From NCBI GenBank assembly GCA_029339505.1, contig JAQISU010000210.1:16631501-16695500 (forward strand): a stretch of 64,000 nucleotides of DNA. The letters run 5' to 3'. Both the position numbers and the translations under genes were made by a program. This DNA is from Unio delphinus. Taxonomy: Eukaryota; Mollusca; Bivalvia; Unionida; Unionidae. The notes beneath the pieces were generated by a model. It was not told the origin of the DNA. It was given only the letters and a program-made list of their open reading frames with translations, and ran no database searches. Shown piece after piece: positions 1 through 11,571 of the stretch (positions within the stretch are counted from its first letter, which is position 1; each line of letters opens with the position of its first letter).

Positions 1-2186
1 AGTAAATATTCAAGCTTTTTAATATAAGAAAGATTTAAATGCTTCCCATATGGCAGAAATTTTGAGTAATAGGATGCTAAATGGGCAAGTCAGTCACTCC
101 AACTTTGGCCTTGTAGCAAGAAAGTGCCAACATCGCATTTAAATTTCCGGTGCCTGGGCCTCACTTTCTATGTCCTTGGCACTTTTCTGGACAGGCAGCC
201 TGTTCTGCTTCCTGCAGATTTCAGTTTGTACATTTAACTGTTAAATAGGCACACAGTCCTTGAGTTTTGCTTGTATACATCGATGGATTATATCGCTTGC
301 AATTTCCAGCTCAGTCATACATTATGCACAATATTCCCAATATCCTAGTTAGTTTTGGTATGTTCATAATTACATTTCCATTGATGTTGACAACACGCTG
401 CAACATGTGACCCAACAATTAAGTTTTCTTCATTTCTTTCTTTCTCCAATTCAGGGCAAAGCTTGGGTGCACTTTATTTGGGCCACAGGAAGATAGTGAT
501 TCTTCATATACATCAATTCTTGGACGCTTTCTTTGTGGAGATGTAGAACCAGATTGCAACCTGAATAGGTTGGTCACTCTTGGATACTCGTAATCCATAG
601 TCCTATGGTTGACTGTGTTGTATGAACTCTTGTGGACAAATAGCTATTTTCTTAGCTCTTCCTTTAGCCATGTTTTCTTAGATAGTGGCTAATGTGGGTT
701 GATGTAGTATTAGTGACATCATGGTTACCAGTTGTTCCTGGTTGTGATGTATCTTAGACAGTATGTAACATCATAATCAGGCTGGGGCTTGAAATTGTTG
801 GGAAACACACCTACCCCCTTTTTGGCATACATGTCTGCATGTTTTGGTTTTATAATTAATTTTACCATATAAAGCAGTCAACATATTTGATTTTCATTGT
901 AATCAATTATGTATGTAATCATCAATCACATTCCTGGTCCATGGAATGGTCTCATCAGGAGTTAATTCCCCTTGACTTTTCATTTCAATTCTTTGACATA
1001 CAAGCATTAGTGCAGATTCAAATTAGATTACTAGTGCCGGGGAAAAAAGTAATTATTTACAAACAAAATATATATTTATGTCTACTGTTATGAATTTATA
1101 GCATCAAGGACTTTTTTTCTTAATCCAATGCTGGACAAATTTTGCACTATTACCTCAAACTTTGTGGAATTTTTCTCACTTTTCTCACTTCATTTACATA
1201 TATCCATGACCCAAGTATAGTTTGCAACCTTAGAAATGATCTAAATACATTATTTGATGTTTGGATTGAAAAATAAAACAAATACTTCATATGCATTTAT
1301 TCTTGAATGTCTTTCTTTAATGTCAAAATAATAGCATTTCCCAGTGACGTTAAAATACAGTTTTGACGTCATGAAGCTACATTTAAGTTACTTCAGAGGG
1401 GTATAGTAAATTAACTATGTGTTTGTAATTTTGGAAGTAAATACCATGTATGATATATCAATGTGTTTGAAATTGACTGCAGAATATGACAAAATTTTCA
1501 ATAAGTTGAAAACACATCTTCAGTGGTTCTTTAAGGTGGCACTCTACAGTTTCGTACTTTGCATAGGGTTAGAATTTTAAAGAAAAATAATTTTCTGGGA
1601 TTTCCTCACTGGTTATACTGGCAATATAATAAAGACTTTATATATCTTAGGTGTTGGGAGAAGAACTTTCAATTCCCTTCATTTTGATGTATGATTGATG
1701 GGTGTACTTTAGGTTCTAGAGTATACAGCTTGGGCTAATATAAGATGTGCTAATGTAAACAAACTGCTAGCTCCGCATGGTCATTTTCACTCCCTGGACT
1801 TCAGAGGTAAATTGTAGAAAAATGGTACGATAACTTTTTTTACTTTTCTGATATTTTGTAATTTGTTCATTGCACTTTCAGAAGCTGCTATTGCCTACTT
1901 CAGCAAAATTCGTTTTCCCTAGTTTAAAATCTGCTAAAGTTAGTGTACTTTTGATTAATTCTGGCTAATTTTTCAAGCACATGGGAGCATCCATTTTGTT
2001 ATACCATGCGCTTAGATCATTTACAATTTCCACAAGTGCAGTATCCAAAGAAATATCAGCCACATTACTTCAAAGTAGCATTGAGATATGCCAACATTAT
2101 CTCCATTGTGCATGTTACAAATGCAAACAACTTCACCTCACATACGTCACTATCTGAAAAGTACACATTAACTGGTGAGCGCCCCC
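1..2186. other. Host DNA, no firm gene
   Basis: AT-rich sequence with frequent stops in all frames and no recognisable domain. It lies left of the break point of element copy A. If copy A sits inside the Ig-domain gene described at 14949-15130, this is more of the same intron or the next part of that gene. The only stretch that looks coding-like is the short minus-strand ORF at 419-598. Confidence 0.5.
419..598 (-). CDS. Short ORF of unknown function, possible exon or transposon remnant
   Basis: A 59-codon open frame begins at an ATG at 598 and ends with TAA at 419. It is polar and basic in the middle (a PQRKRPRID stretch) and ends with a lysine-rich tail. I do not recognise a family. The opposite strand across the same bases is also open for about 45 codons after a pyrimidine-rich AG, so the open frame may be chance. 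Listed because it is the only compositionally protein-like frame in the first 2 kb. Confidence 0.15.
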   Translation of the reverse strand: MDYEYPRVTNLFRLQSGSTSPQRKRPRIDVYEESLSSCGPNKVHPSFALNWRKKEMKKT

Positions 2187-5100
2187 TAAACAATTCTTCG
2201 AAGTTGATTTATTCTTCGTACTCTGGACACCGCAAGATAAGCTGAAATCGACCACTCGATGTGATTACCTACCATCGAAACATTTGTATCGGATATAGTT
2301 AATCCCTGTGAAGAATGTATCGTCGCTGCGTAACCTAGCGTCCATGGGGATTTATCAGCGCGCAATGCATCTTCGACGACGTTGATATCAACCAACACAA
2401 TATCATTTGACACTAAATTCTGCTTTTCACTTTGTCCTGGAATATCAACTTCGATATTTTGTCTTGGTGTATCTTTGGGTCTATAACACAGCGGCGTTGG
2501 AAGTGTTGCAAATTTTTCTTTATGCAATTCAAATAACTTCATCTTAAATGTGTCTCTGAATATCTTTCTACTTGTCACTATTAAATCGTTTGGTCTCTAT
2601 GCTTCCCAGAAATCATTTAATGGAGTTTCCGAAATTATTTCACACTCTATTTCACATTGGATTCTATCCGGTTATAATCTAATTAATTTATTGAAATCGA
2701 GTAATTGTTTATCAAGTGATCTATGATCGGTATTAATTTCTTCATAGTAGTCTACAAAATTCTTTAGCCAATCATGGTTGACCATGATTGCCATACATTA
2801 TTACTCTTGTATTCGCTAGCAATAACCAATCAAGAAATCTTTGTAATACATCTAACGACACTGTGCATATCTTATCCCAAAAAATGACTTCAGGAATAAA
2901 TTTCTCACCTATTCGATTAGGAGTCTATTCGTCGCCTTTCCATCGAAAGAAACCGTGCTAAGTGCAAGCATTAATTCCTCGCTGTTTCATCTCTCTTGCA
3001 AGTCTGTGGGTATGTGTTAGCACAATCATGTTTGATGCTTTTCCACGAAATAATTCAATCGCACGAGTCGTCTTTCCTGACCAACCACAGCCGTTTAAGT
3101 AAACGGTTTTATATCTACATATTGGATCAGATATCGGCGGGGCATTACGTAGTTCTGATATCTGATTATTATTCAAGTAATTGATTTTAATCGTAACATC
3201 TGCTGATTTGGAATAATCACACGGTATTTCTTTTTTAAATCTCCATGATCCCCAACTCTCGTCAGAATTAGTCAATTCAGCCACTTCTTCGCTGTGTTTC
3301 ACGTTTATATAAAATGAATCAGTGGCTACCCTAACTGCGGTGTTAGGAAATCTATTTATCATTAAAAATAGATTAATAGAAACATAACCAAGCACAGACG
3401 CCCTCAAATGTGTACACTGAAGATTGTATCCATCGTTGTAAGTAACAATTGTAACCAATTTTGTTCCATCGGATAAAAAAGCGTCTATACGATCGACGTA
3501 TATACCCTTAGATGTTACATCTGCGATTATAAAATCGTAGTCAACGCTATCTATAATCAACCGTGAAGAATATCGATTATTGTCGTATTTTCCACCCTGA
3601 GTGAATTTACCAATTATTCTTCTACCGAGATCTTTTGTTTGTTTATTTCTAACTTCAATTATCTGTTTGTACCATTTCAAGATATATTCTTCGTCGAGAT
3701 CAGGGAATTTTTTTTGTTTTCGCTGATTATACTATCAACACTATCAGGTTGTGGTAGCCAGACCTCAGTCTGCGCTCGATATGATATAATCGCTTCACTG
3801 ATAATCAGCGATATCAGCAGTTTAGAATCAATCATACCGTAATAGCACTATTGGCATCCATTGTTTTTCAGAGATGTGTCTACCAATCTAGACATAACGG
3901 CACGGATGAAGTCATGTAGCCAATTCAAATGATACCACACAAGCGCATCCAGTTAAATCAAAATCAGGTAGTGATCCATTAATCGCAACCCGAGTCATTT
4001 CATGTGTGGGATGTCCAAATCGTTTAAAATATTCAGCACATTCTCCGTACCCGAGAAAACACGCAACCATATCAACCGAAATAATATTTTCAGGGTCATA
4101 TTTTGTATTCCATAATTCGCCATGATCATATTCCAAACAATTTGATTTGATATCTGATAGAAATTCAGCTCTTGTTGGTTTCCACATGTTTTTCTTTCTC
4201 GCAAAATGAGCTGCAACCGACGGAATTGTAAAACAATTTCTTAGTAATTGCTCGTCGTGTTCTGTTGAAAAACCACTAGCTAGTTTTTTCATCTCGTTGT
4301 GGATGGCTTCAGTACGGTATAGTTCGCCATTGGGTCTTACAAATTGATCGAATTTACCCTCTTCGTGCTAAAACTGTGAAGTAACCACACTGACAAAGGA
4401 TCGTTTTGACTTAATTCGTAAATAAAAACAAATAATTTCTCCTCAGAGAAATCCCCGGCAGAGAACTTCGCGGGTATATATTTCATTGTTCTATCTCGCG
4501 GAAATATTGTTACTGCAGGTGTCCACACGTGTTCGTCATGGTCAATAATTTTGATTGGAGCTCCATTTGATTTATACTTCTTCTGTTATCGTCATTATGG
4601 ATTGGTAATCTTAATGATGTTTCTAATTTAGTTATATCTTGAATTGTTGCTCCACTATCCCTTACTGTTAGTCCCCATTCATTTATTGTTTGCGTCTTAG
4701 ATCAGTCAATTTGTTTCCACGCAGAGCATTTGTGAAGTGTTCTATTATTCGTTCTGCTACACAATTCAGCGATGATAGTTTCATGGGTTTTATTTTTTTT
4801 TCAATACTCGGTTTATCATTTAACGAATATATCCCATAAACAACTGCTGTTACAGGATAATATCTCTCGTAGTACAGTTTGTCAATTCCAGTTAAAATTC
4901 CTGGTTTGGAATCTCGACTCACAGTGACAGTTTTTTCATCTTTCAAGATTGGTTCAAATTTATCTCGAATAATCTAATCTCGGTTTTCCGAACAGATAAT
5001 GAATTTCACTCTAGAAAAATACTTTTTCTTGTCAAGATGTGAGATTATCACTGCTTCTCTTTCGTCGTTCATGGTAGCATCAAATTCGAATTGTTGACCA

Positions 5101-5268
5101 ACAATGAGATGCTCCATCGTGCTTGAATTCATTAAAACAATCGCGGATTCTACCTATCATACTTCTATCACTTATTAGACCTTTTGGTACATCTACGGAG
5201 ACTCTATCGAGATTGAATTTAGCATTTTTCCAGGGCTTAATTTTCAATAATCTCTTGAACTCCTTCAT
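2187..5268 (-). pseudogene. Family B DNA polymerase-SF1 helicase, broken
   Basis: Starts at the ATG at 5268, aligned with the start of the B copy. The N-terminal domain lies at 4683-5268 and is interrupted by stops and frameshifts. The palm region begins in 3912-4292, where polymerase motif A (SVDMVAC) has lost the four residues that follow it in B and C, including Tyr-Pro. The frame at 2958-3680 holds the metal-binding motif C (RVATDSFYI) and the helicase Walker A loop (GCGWSGKTT). The frame at 2187-2578 holds helicase motifs V (TIHSSQGLT) and VI. The C-terminal HNH domain seen in B and C is cut off at the element break. Not functional. Confidence 0.85.
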
Positions 5269-5311
5269 ATTATAATTAAAATAAGTTTTTAAATAAAGAA
5301 TGTATTTTATA
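5269..5311. promoter_or_regulatory. Divergent promoter region, polymerase / cysteine-rich gene
   Basis: 43 bp of AT-rich sequence separates the polymerase ATG (minus) from the cysteine-rich gene ATG (plus). The matching gap in copy B is 42 bp, and both contain TATAATTAAAA close to the polymerase start. Conserved spacing and content in two diverged copies suggest a shared bidirectional promoter. Confidence 0.45.
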
Positions 5312-5623
5312 ATGAATCATTGCAAATGGTTGATGATAGGATCAGTAACCGCGTGTAACAAATCATGCAGAAAGGATTTATGTGGGTATCATTTACAAAG
5401 CGTACGGGGGGATGATGGTGGCCCCTCCCCTTGTCTCCGATGTGGGGTAGGTGTGCGTGGTAAGTCGCATTTTTGTCTGGGTTGTGGTGGTAAGCGATAC
5501 AGAGAGGTGAAGCGTTATTATGATAAACGAATCAAAGATTCCGTCAAGGATTCCATCCCTGACTGTGTCAGCGATAAGATCATAAGAACTCCTCAAGACT
5601 ACATTGATAGATTTTTCAAGTAA
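5312..5623 (+). CDS. Cysteine-rich zinc-binding protein
   Basis: About 103 residues from the ATG at 5312; an in-frame ATG at 5300 is not matched in the other copies, so the later one is preferred. The protein has an N-terminal cluster (NHCKW, CNKSC, CGYH) and a second cluster with CLRCG and CLGCGG, the spacing of paired zinc ribbons, followed by a basic region and a conserved TPQDYIDR end. It is encoded head to head with the polymerase gene and just before the HNH gene, which suggests an early or replication-associated role, but the function is unknown. One of the few genes still open in copy A; the B homologue is also intact. Confidence 0.65.
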   Translation: MNHCKWLMIGSVTACNKSCRKDLCGYHLQSVRGDDGGPSPCLRCGVGVRGKSHFCLGCGGKRYREVKRYYDKRIKDSVKDSIPDCVSDKIIRTPQDYIDRFFK

Positions 5624-5640
5624 TAATTAAACCAAATAAA

Positions 5641-5653
5641 AATTAGACAAATA
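5641..5653 (+). promoter_or_regulatory. AATTAGA-type promoter motif before HNH gene (copy A)
   Basis: AATTAGACAAATA begins 29 bp before the ATG at 5670. The homologous gene in copy B has AATTAGAGAAATA 27 bp before its ATG. Confidence 0.45.
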
Positions 5654-5669
5654 ATATTATAGTATATAA

Positions 5670-6134
5670 ATGAACCAAGAATTCCAACCGCATCCTACGA
5701 TCATTAATTAGGCAGCGTCTCGTGACTGAAGAAACCAGTCGGGTGGGACAATGGTATGGGGTATTTGAGTTTTACTGCTGGAGGGAAAAATATTATTGTC
5801 ATCGTTTCTCGTATGAAGCATATAACGGATTGATCAAGGACGGATTTATAGTTGATCATATCGATTCCAATCCGCAGAATAATTGAATAATCTGCAAGCT
5901 ATTTCTCAGAATGAAAACACCAAACGAGGAAGAACTGGAAAACACTCAAAAAATTCGAAACCCATAAAATCATTTGATATTGAAAATAACGAACAAATAG
6001 TATTCCAATCAATGTATGAAGCCAAAAAATATTTCAATATTTGTAGAGCCTCAGTACGAAAAGTAGCAGAAGGGGTATATCGGTCTGCGATTTCCAGAAA
6101 AAAATGGACAAAGAATTCAATTTTTTATGTTTGA
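5670..6134 (+). pseudogene. HNH homing-type endonuclease, broken
   Basis: Homologue of the intact gene at 21987-22478. The start aligns at 5670. Several stops and frameshifts lie in the first third. The HNH core (FIVDHID followed by PQNN) is recognisable around 5845-5885, and the C-terminal DNA-binding region, with a NUMOD1-like pattern (KSFDIENNE ... SVRKVAEG), is open at 5883-6134. Not functional as it stands. Confidence 0.7.
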
Positions 6135-6551
6135 ATTTCATTTGGTACTATTACATATACCATAAAGGGTGATAACTCGTGCGGGTATGTGTACGGCTTA
6201 TGAAGGAGTTACGGATCTCAATGGATTCTATCACCTGATTTCGAGTTTTTTTCCTATTAATTCCATTGGTTGGTTTTGACTGTCACGATTCTCAGATAAT
6301 AATCAATTGTGAAAAATATCTGTTTTGTAAGAAAAAGAATTAAATACGCGGTATTTAGAAATAGTTGTATTCTTTTTTTTTTTGATCTTTTTTTTTCAGG
6401 TATTCGGTCTTGCTTAGATGTTTTCAATAATCATTATTAAGTACACGAAAAACTACAATCGCACACCTCTGTGTTCGGCTTTCTTGTATAATCAGCTTAT
6501 ATACCATACCGTCTGTTATATTATTGGGGGTTTTATAGCGTCGAAAATCAT

Positions 6552-6655
6552 ACGTGAACCAGTCATACAACCCACACACTATCACATGGTGTGTGGATGC
6601 TTTTTGTATTCATACAACCTGGGATTTTATATGGGTTGTATGATTGGTCATGTTT
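6552..6655. repeat. Inverted repeat with inner hairpin
   Basis: An arm containing CCAGTCATACAACCC is mirrored by GGGTTGTATGATTGG about 70 bp on. Inside lies a second, perfect-looking hairpin, CCACACAC / GTGTGTGG. It may be a small MITE or a structured spacer. No counterpart was seen in B or C. Confidence 0.55.
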
Positions 6656-6998
6656 GAATGTAGACCCTATCATCCATTCATTCATTCATTGTCATCCTAT
6701 CATTCATTGTATATATGTGCCTATACAACTCGCCATAAAACTCGATTGGGGGTTGAACGGCTGTATTGTATATATGTAAATGTGACGTCCATTCTCTAAA
6801 TATAACCTCTTAGATTTCTAATCCGTTATTTGACGAGTTAGAAATCTTCTCAGGGGATTATGTTTCGTGGTACTCTGGGCCCGGTCAGATGTAAATATTA
6901 CACCTGAGGGGTTCCTATGATATGTGTTATCTTATATATGTAACCTCTGGGCACCTCCGATGTGAATACACATGAAGGGTTATAAATGGGGTTTAATT

Positions 6999-7120
6999 GT
7001 ATACCTAGAAACCTACCCTAACAAAACGGTGGCAGCAGCATTGTATTGTCCTTAATTAATTAGTATATGTATGCCTAGAAACATACCCTAACGAAACGGA
7101 GGTAGCGGCATTGTATTGTC
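6999..7120. repeat. Two 52-bp direct repeats
   Basis: Two units, 6999-7050 and 7069-7120, begin GTATxCCTAGAAAC, share TACCCTAACxAAACGG and end ATTGTATTGTC. They are separated by 18 bp. They lie in the spacer before the 123-residue gene. Confidence 0.7.
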
Positions 7121-7213
7121 TCGGATCAGAATAGACCCTAAACGTTTTGTTTTTGAAAAATACATATAATATATTTTTTATATTAGAAATATATATATAT
7201 ATCATTATATAGT

Positions 7214-7585
7214 ATGAATTCTGAAAATATCAATGAGATTAAAACCGAAATTTCGAAATCTCAAGGAATTCAATTGCCAGATAAATTAAACTGTGATCAA
7301 ATTATTTCAGGTTTTCAAAATATTGAATATGACGCTATAAATAATAAATACGTCTTACCAAAAAGATACTCGCTGATAAAGAAAATACAGAATGCTATTC
7401 GCGACTCTCTTGTATTCTGTAACTACGTCAGTAAGTTTGTCCCGTTATGCACTGTTGTAGAAAAGATCAGAAAAGAACTGGGTCAGCAACATGAAATCAA
7501 ACGCACAATTAATTTTCGGGTTAAAACAATAAGAGATATTATCCGCCAAGCCAAAAATACCCCTTTAGTTACCTCAACGGAGTAA
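7214..7585 (+). CDS. Conserved element protein, function unknown
   Basis: An open 123-residue frame with a polar N-terminus, a central mixed region and a basic, probably helical C-terminus (TVVEKIRKELGQQ ... RVKTIRDIIRQAK). Copy B has a remnant of the same gene at 22626-22898 whose two ends match but whose middle is deleted. The family is not recognised. Conservation of both ends and its place between the HNH gene and the capsid block argue that it is a real element gene. The upstream sequence ends in an AT-rich stretch with ATTAGAAATAT about 30 bp before the ATG. Confidence 0.55.
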   Translation: MNSENINEIKTEISKSQGIQLPDKLNCDQIISGFQNIEYDAINNKYVLPKRYSLIKKIQNAIRDSLVFCNYVSKFVPLCTVVEKIRKELGQQHEIKRTINFRVKTIRDIIRQAKNTPLVTSTE

Positions 7586-8336
7586 GTTCTCACTATGAAT
7601 CGACTTGTACAACCAGCCTGTTGAAAACAGGTATTGCAAGTAATACAATGGATAGGTAGAACAGGTATTATATGCGCGCGTTCACCTTGAATGAATTTGT
7701 AAAAGCAGGTGACTTCATATCATTGGTGACTTCGTCACTACAGGGAGTTATAATAGTAGATTGTGGGGTGGGAGAGCTTCAATTTATTAATTGTGGGTGG
7801 GGTGGTCTGAACGGTTTTTATTACTTATTAAGTGTGGAGTGGGGTCTTCACGGATTTTATTATTTATTAATTACTGAAATATTTTCAACAATTTAATTTT
7901 TTTAATTGATTTCTGGTCATTTTTAGTCATTTTTCATCTATTTTTGCCTGATTTTTGGTGATTTTTGCCTGATTTTAGGTGAATTTTGCCTGTCTGAGTC
8001 AGGTCAAATGGTCGATTTTCAATGTTATTTCTCGTAGACTTTTCCTATTAGGAATTATTTTTAATCATTTATGATCATTTCAGACCAAAAATGACAAAAA
8101 ATGAAAAAGCATGAAAAAATCTAGAAAAATACTTATTTTATCAGTCGGGTCAAATGATCAATTTTAAATGTTATTTTCCTTAGACTTTTTCTCAAAAATC
8201 AAAGATTTTCAATTGAACATTTTTCAGGAAAAATTTATGGTGACTCTGTCACCAATGACAAAGTCATCAATGACTTCGTCACTACATTTAGATCGCACAT
8301 TAACTGGAAATCGTACATTAATTTGCAATATCAATA
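7586..8336. other. Non-coding spacer before coiled-coil gene (copy A)
   Basis: No supported gene. The sequence is low in complexity, with repeated ATTTTTGCCTGATTTT-like blocks at 7935-7995 and short GGTGACTTCGTCAC palindrome-like words near 7710-7740 and 8238-8285. A direct repeat is listed separately. Copy B has a 91-residue minus-strand gene at the corresponding place; no trace of it is seen here. Confidence 0.45.
8004..8193. repeat. Pair of about 46-bp direct repeats
   Basis: GTCAAATGGTCGATTTTCAA at 8004 and GTCAAATGATCAATTTTAAA at 8147 start two similar blocks, each continuing with TGTTATTT..CxTAGACTTTT. Separation is about 143 bp. Confidence 0.6.
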
Positions 8337-9420
8337 ATGGTAAATAAAGCACGAACCACTAGATTAGCTAGTGAGCGACTAGCTGCAATTAAGAAGTTCA
8401 TCTCTGTCCGCGACTTTGTCAGAAATAAATTGCAAGCTAGACAGAGTTTACAGACTGGTTTACAACAACGACTGAAGACCTGTTTAAACCAATAACCACG
8501 GCAACCAAAGGGGTAATATCAGCTACTGAGTGAGTAATATACGGAGATATTCCCAAAGAAGGGGAAAGAAAAGAAATACCTCTTCTTTCTGTGCTTGAAA
8601 AAAAATAGCGAAAAGATACAAAACAAGCAAAAAAAAATCTTTAAAAACACTTCCTGGTTTTATAATAGCTACTGCACGACTTCAAGAACAACAAGAACAA
8701 CAACTTCAAGAAGAAGTTGAACGACTAGGTGATATTGATATTAGCTCTCCACCACCTGAACCGCTTGAACAACAAGGTGCTACTGCAAAAGAACGAGGAG
8801 ACAATCCACCTGAAAAGATATTTACGCTGATGCGATAAATAGAATTAGAAGAATCAAAACAAAATCTGAATTAGCTGATTTACTAGAATAAATTTTAAAA
8901 CAAGGAAACAATATATAAATGATAAATTTGACGAAGTTATAAAAGACAAAGACACATGGGCATCAAAAGTATATTTAGCAAACCAAGGTGGAAGTAGAAT
9001 CGCGCAAAATATGCATCCTAATTTTGCTATATATATGGCTATGGTAAAAGGTGTCACTCAACAACCACCAGCATATACAGCAGACCCAATCCCGGATGAA
9101 ATTGAAATAATGGCAGAAGCTGATTCTGAAAAAGGTGCAACTGGTATCACTAAAAAAAACAAAAGGAAAAGGTTTTTCTCGGAATGGAATTTCAGGGTGG
9201 GAGGGGGTTCAGGTAGTGGTTTAGTTAGTTGTCCTGGTAATATTCTCAGTTATATATCACGATTAGAAGTTCTCATAGGAGTGAAACGAGCTGGAAATAA
9301 CTCACCGGAAATAATGAGGCAGCTGATATCTGCAGGCGGTTGTTTCAAAGTGGCATCATGAATATTGATGTATATCGAGAGTTTGTTGACGAGCTAGTGC
9401 ACGGTTATCATAGTGACTAA
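8337..9420 (+). pseudogene. Coiled-coil virion-type protein, broken
   Basis: Homologue of the intact 357-residue gene at 23333-24406. The conserved N-terminus (LASERLAAIKKF) follows the ATG at 8337. The Gln-rich middle, the WASKVYLA segment and the CPGNILS-ISRLEVLIG segment can be recognised, with frameshifts and stops between them. The end aligns at the TAA at 9418-9420. Not functional. Confidence 0.7.
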
Positions 9421-9459
9421 TCACCGCATTAGATAAATAGTTACTAGTAATTCAATAAG

Positions 9460-9932
9460 ATGATCATACACTACAACCATGATAAGCCAACTAACGTCTA
9501 CGTAGTAAATTCACGATTGCCTGTTTATAGAGCGTACTATGGTGATGGTGTCGGTAATACCATTGCAGGGTTATTTTCAAGAAAGGATCTAAAAGTGGCA
9601 CCGCTAGCAAAACAATTATCAATGAAAGCCATTGATGTTATTCGTGATAAGGGTATTAGCGCTGTTGGAGATATTGCCGGGAAAGCATTTTCCGCTCGAA
9701 GGATAAACTAATATCGTTAGTTCGACGGTGAAGGAAACCAACAATGGCATCGCCGACACCATCTACGGAAGTGATGCCGGCAAGTGTTATTAATATAAAA
9801 AATAGGGCCGTGGATCAGAAATTAGCATCGTTGGCGACTTCGTCCTTGGCCAGTGATGCATATGAGGCACAAAGAAATAATATTGCAAACATGATAGAAG
9901 GAAGTGGCTTGAAACCACGACGAAAACCATAA
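9460..9932 (+). pseudogene. Amphipathic basic protein, frameshifted
   Basis: The first 83 codons (9460-9711) match the intact copy at 24441-24923, including the small-residue and basic segment DGVGNTIAGLF. A shift near 9700 moves the rest into another frame, 9744-9932, which keeps the conserved IANMIEGSGLK end. It lies directly before the capsid gene, as in B. Confidence 0.7.
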
Positions 9933-9957
9933 TTTAGATCGAGGAATATAAAATAAA

Positions 9958-11031
9958 ATGTTCAAACGATTACTAAGATCCAGTCTTTGATATGGACGCC
10001 CCAGTGCACAAAGATGACACTGTACGCGATTATCAATTTTATTCCTATCATGCAGTACAACCAAATCTTCGATCAAGAATCGAACTTCATGTCCAGGATA
10101 CTAGTAAATACTTTCTACCATGTGAAGCATTTATCGAAGTAGAAGGAGAATTAGGGTTAGCAACACGCGTAGCAGCGTTAGAGGGAGAGCGTTGACGATT
10201 TTCATGCGCAATTCCACTGCATCATATTTTCGGATTCTGTAGAAATGTTAGAAATGTTAGAAAAGTTATCTATGAAGCAAAGCATACAGTAGCTCTCGTG
10301 CGAAAGGGTAATGATAATGATGCAATCTGGCTTGGTGCTGGTGTTCCTGAGGGTAAAGTAAATATAACAAAACTATCATTGTAGATGCCAGTAATGACTC
10401 CATCAATCACAACAGAAGATCGATTACTATCATTTATGGATCATGGAGGAAAATAATTGCTAAGTTGGCTAACAACAACAACGGATACCATGGATTCTAA
10501 TATTGGTGGTACATTTACATGGCACCTGGCATCAAAACAAGGTGTTTCAGCTCCACGTCATATATTTGTTGCGCTACAGAATACTGAGCGATTAAACAAT
10601 CACGAACGAAGTCATATGATATTTGATCAGATGGGTGTTAATGAGGTCTCGCTGAGAATAAATTGACAACAGGAACCATCCGAGGATATATAACTTGATT
10701 ATACCACTAACCATATTGCACGCGTGTATCATCGTCTGTTGTCATATATGGGACGCGATCAAAATGTTGAGACTGGTCTGCAAATATCACAGTTGGATTT
10801 TAAAAATAAATATCCGATTTATTAATTTTCGCTGGAACATCTTGATTTAACAAGACATTCCGTCATTGATATACATTTTAGAGCTCGTGTAGCCCGTCCT
10901 GGTGGTATTTTCTATTATTTTCTATTTTCTATTATAGAGCAGTTGCTGTCATTCTCAGCGACAAATCAATGCTACTCGAAGGTGTTGGTGGACGAATGAG
11001 AGTAATCGATGCACCAGTGGAAAATATGTAA
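9958..11031 (+). pseudogene. Major-capsid-like protein, internal deletion and stops
   Basis: The start aligns with copy B. The N-terminal region (VRDYQFYSYHA, EVEGEL) is present, but the next roughly 370 bp of the B gene are missing, so the frame jumps from EVEGEL to the region matching B near 25530. A stop occurs soon after, and again around 10454. The C-terminal half (ISLR-type motifs, AVILSDKSMLLEG) is recognisable up to the TAA at 11029-11031. At the codon corresponding to the first nonsense codon of B, this copy has a CGA arginine codon. Confidence 0.75.
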
Positions 11032-11058
11032 CAGTTAGATCAATATGTTATTAATAAA

Positions 11059-11518
11059 ATGGCATACAGTGTTGTTAGTGTTACGTTTACTCCTAGTCAA
11101 CTCAAGAAATTGCAATTGGAATCAGCTAAAAAATTTAGAACCACGATAACGCTGAAACGCAATCAGAAGTCTGGTGGCCAGAATAAATTGTCACTGACAA
11201 CTCGTCAGAAAAAACACTTCAATGATGCTTTCAAAGATAAAAAGGGTGTTCTGATCACACTCTCTGAAGCTGCGATCAAAAACATGATAAAATCAGGTAG
11301 TATATTTCCGCTGTTAGCTGCGATTTCAGCGCTAATTTCATCAGCAGCCCCAGCGGTAGCTAAAGCGGCAGCGTTAGGAGCCGTCGGTACCGCGGCAGGG
11401 ATGGCACTAAAGAAAGCAACTGGACAGGGATACAAAAAAGGGAAAGGGTCTAAGATTACCAGGATCCCCGTACTCATGGTACAGCGGAAAAGGCCTGAGA
11501 CTAGGAACAGTTTATTAA
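11059..11518 (+). pseudogene. Small basic protein VII/mu-like, frameshifted near its end
   Basis: It begins MAYSVVSVTFTPSQLKKLQ and continues through two short repeat-like lysine-rich segments to a hydrophobic, alanine-rich stretch (FPLLAAISALISSAAPAV). This organisation resembles the small core or vertex proteins common in Polinton-like elements. After the A/G run at about 11434-11449 the upstream frame no longer leads to the conserved glycine/tyrosine-rich tail (GLRLPGSPYSWYSGKG...GTVY, stop at 11516-11518) but enters the frame of the protease gene. Copy C keeps a comparable tail in one frame, so a one-base indel is inferred here. Confidence 0.65.
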
Positions 11519-11571
11519 CTCCGATATCGCAGATATCGCCGAAGGTTCCATCGCGAGAACCTATAGTTCCC

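Larger units (their letters stand above)
6135..7213. other. Non-coding spacer with repeats inside copy A
   Basis: No coding frame is supported. The interval holds a homopolymer-rich stretch (6370-6400), an inverted repeat (6552-6655), a CATT-rich patch near 6670-6705, and a 52-bp direct repeat (6999-7120). The equivalent interval in copy B (22479-22625) is much shorter, so about 1 kb was gained in A or lost in B. Confidence 0.5.

Noticed and set aside
2006..2245. 79-codon plus-strand frame across the left border of copy A
   Set aside because: It spans the junction of host DNA and the antisense helicase remnant, so it cannot be an old gene.
6670..7120. CRISPR-like array in the copy A spacer
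   Set aside because: Only two repeat units, no spacer series, eukaryotic context.
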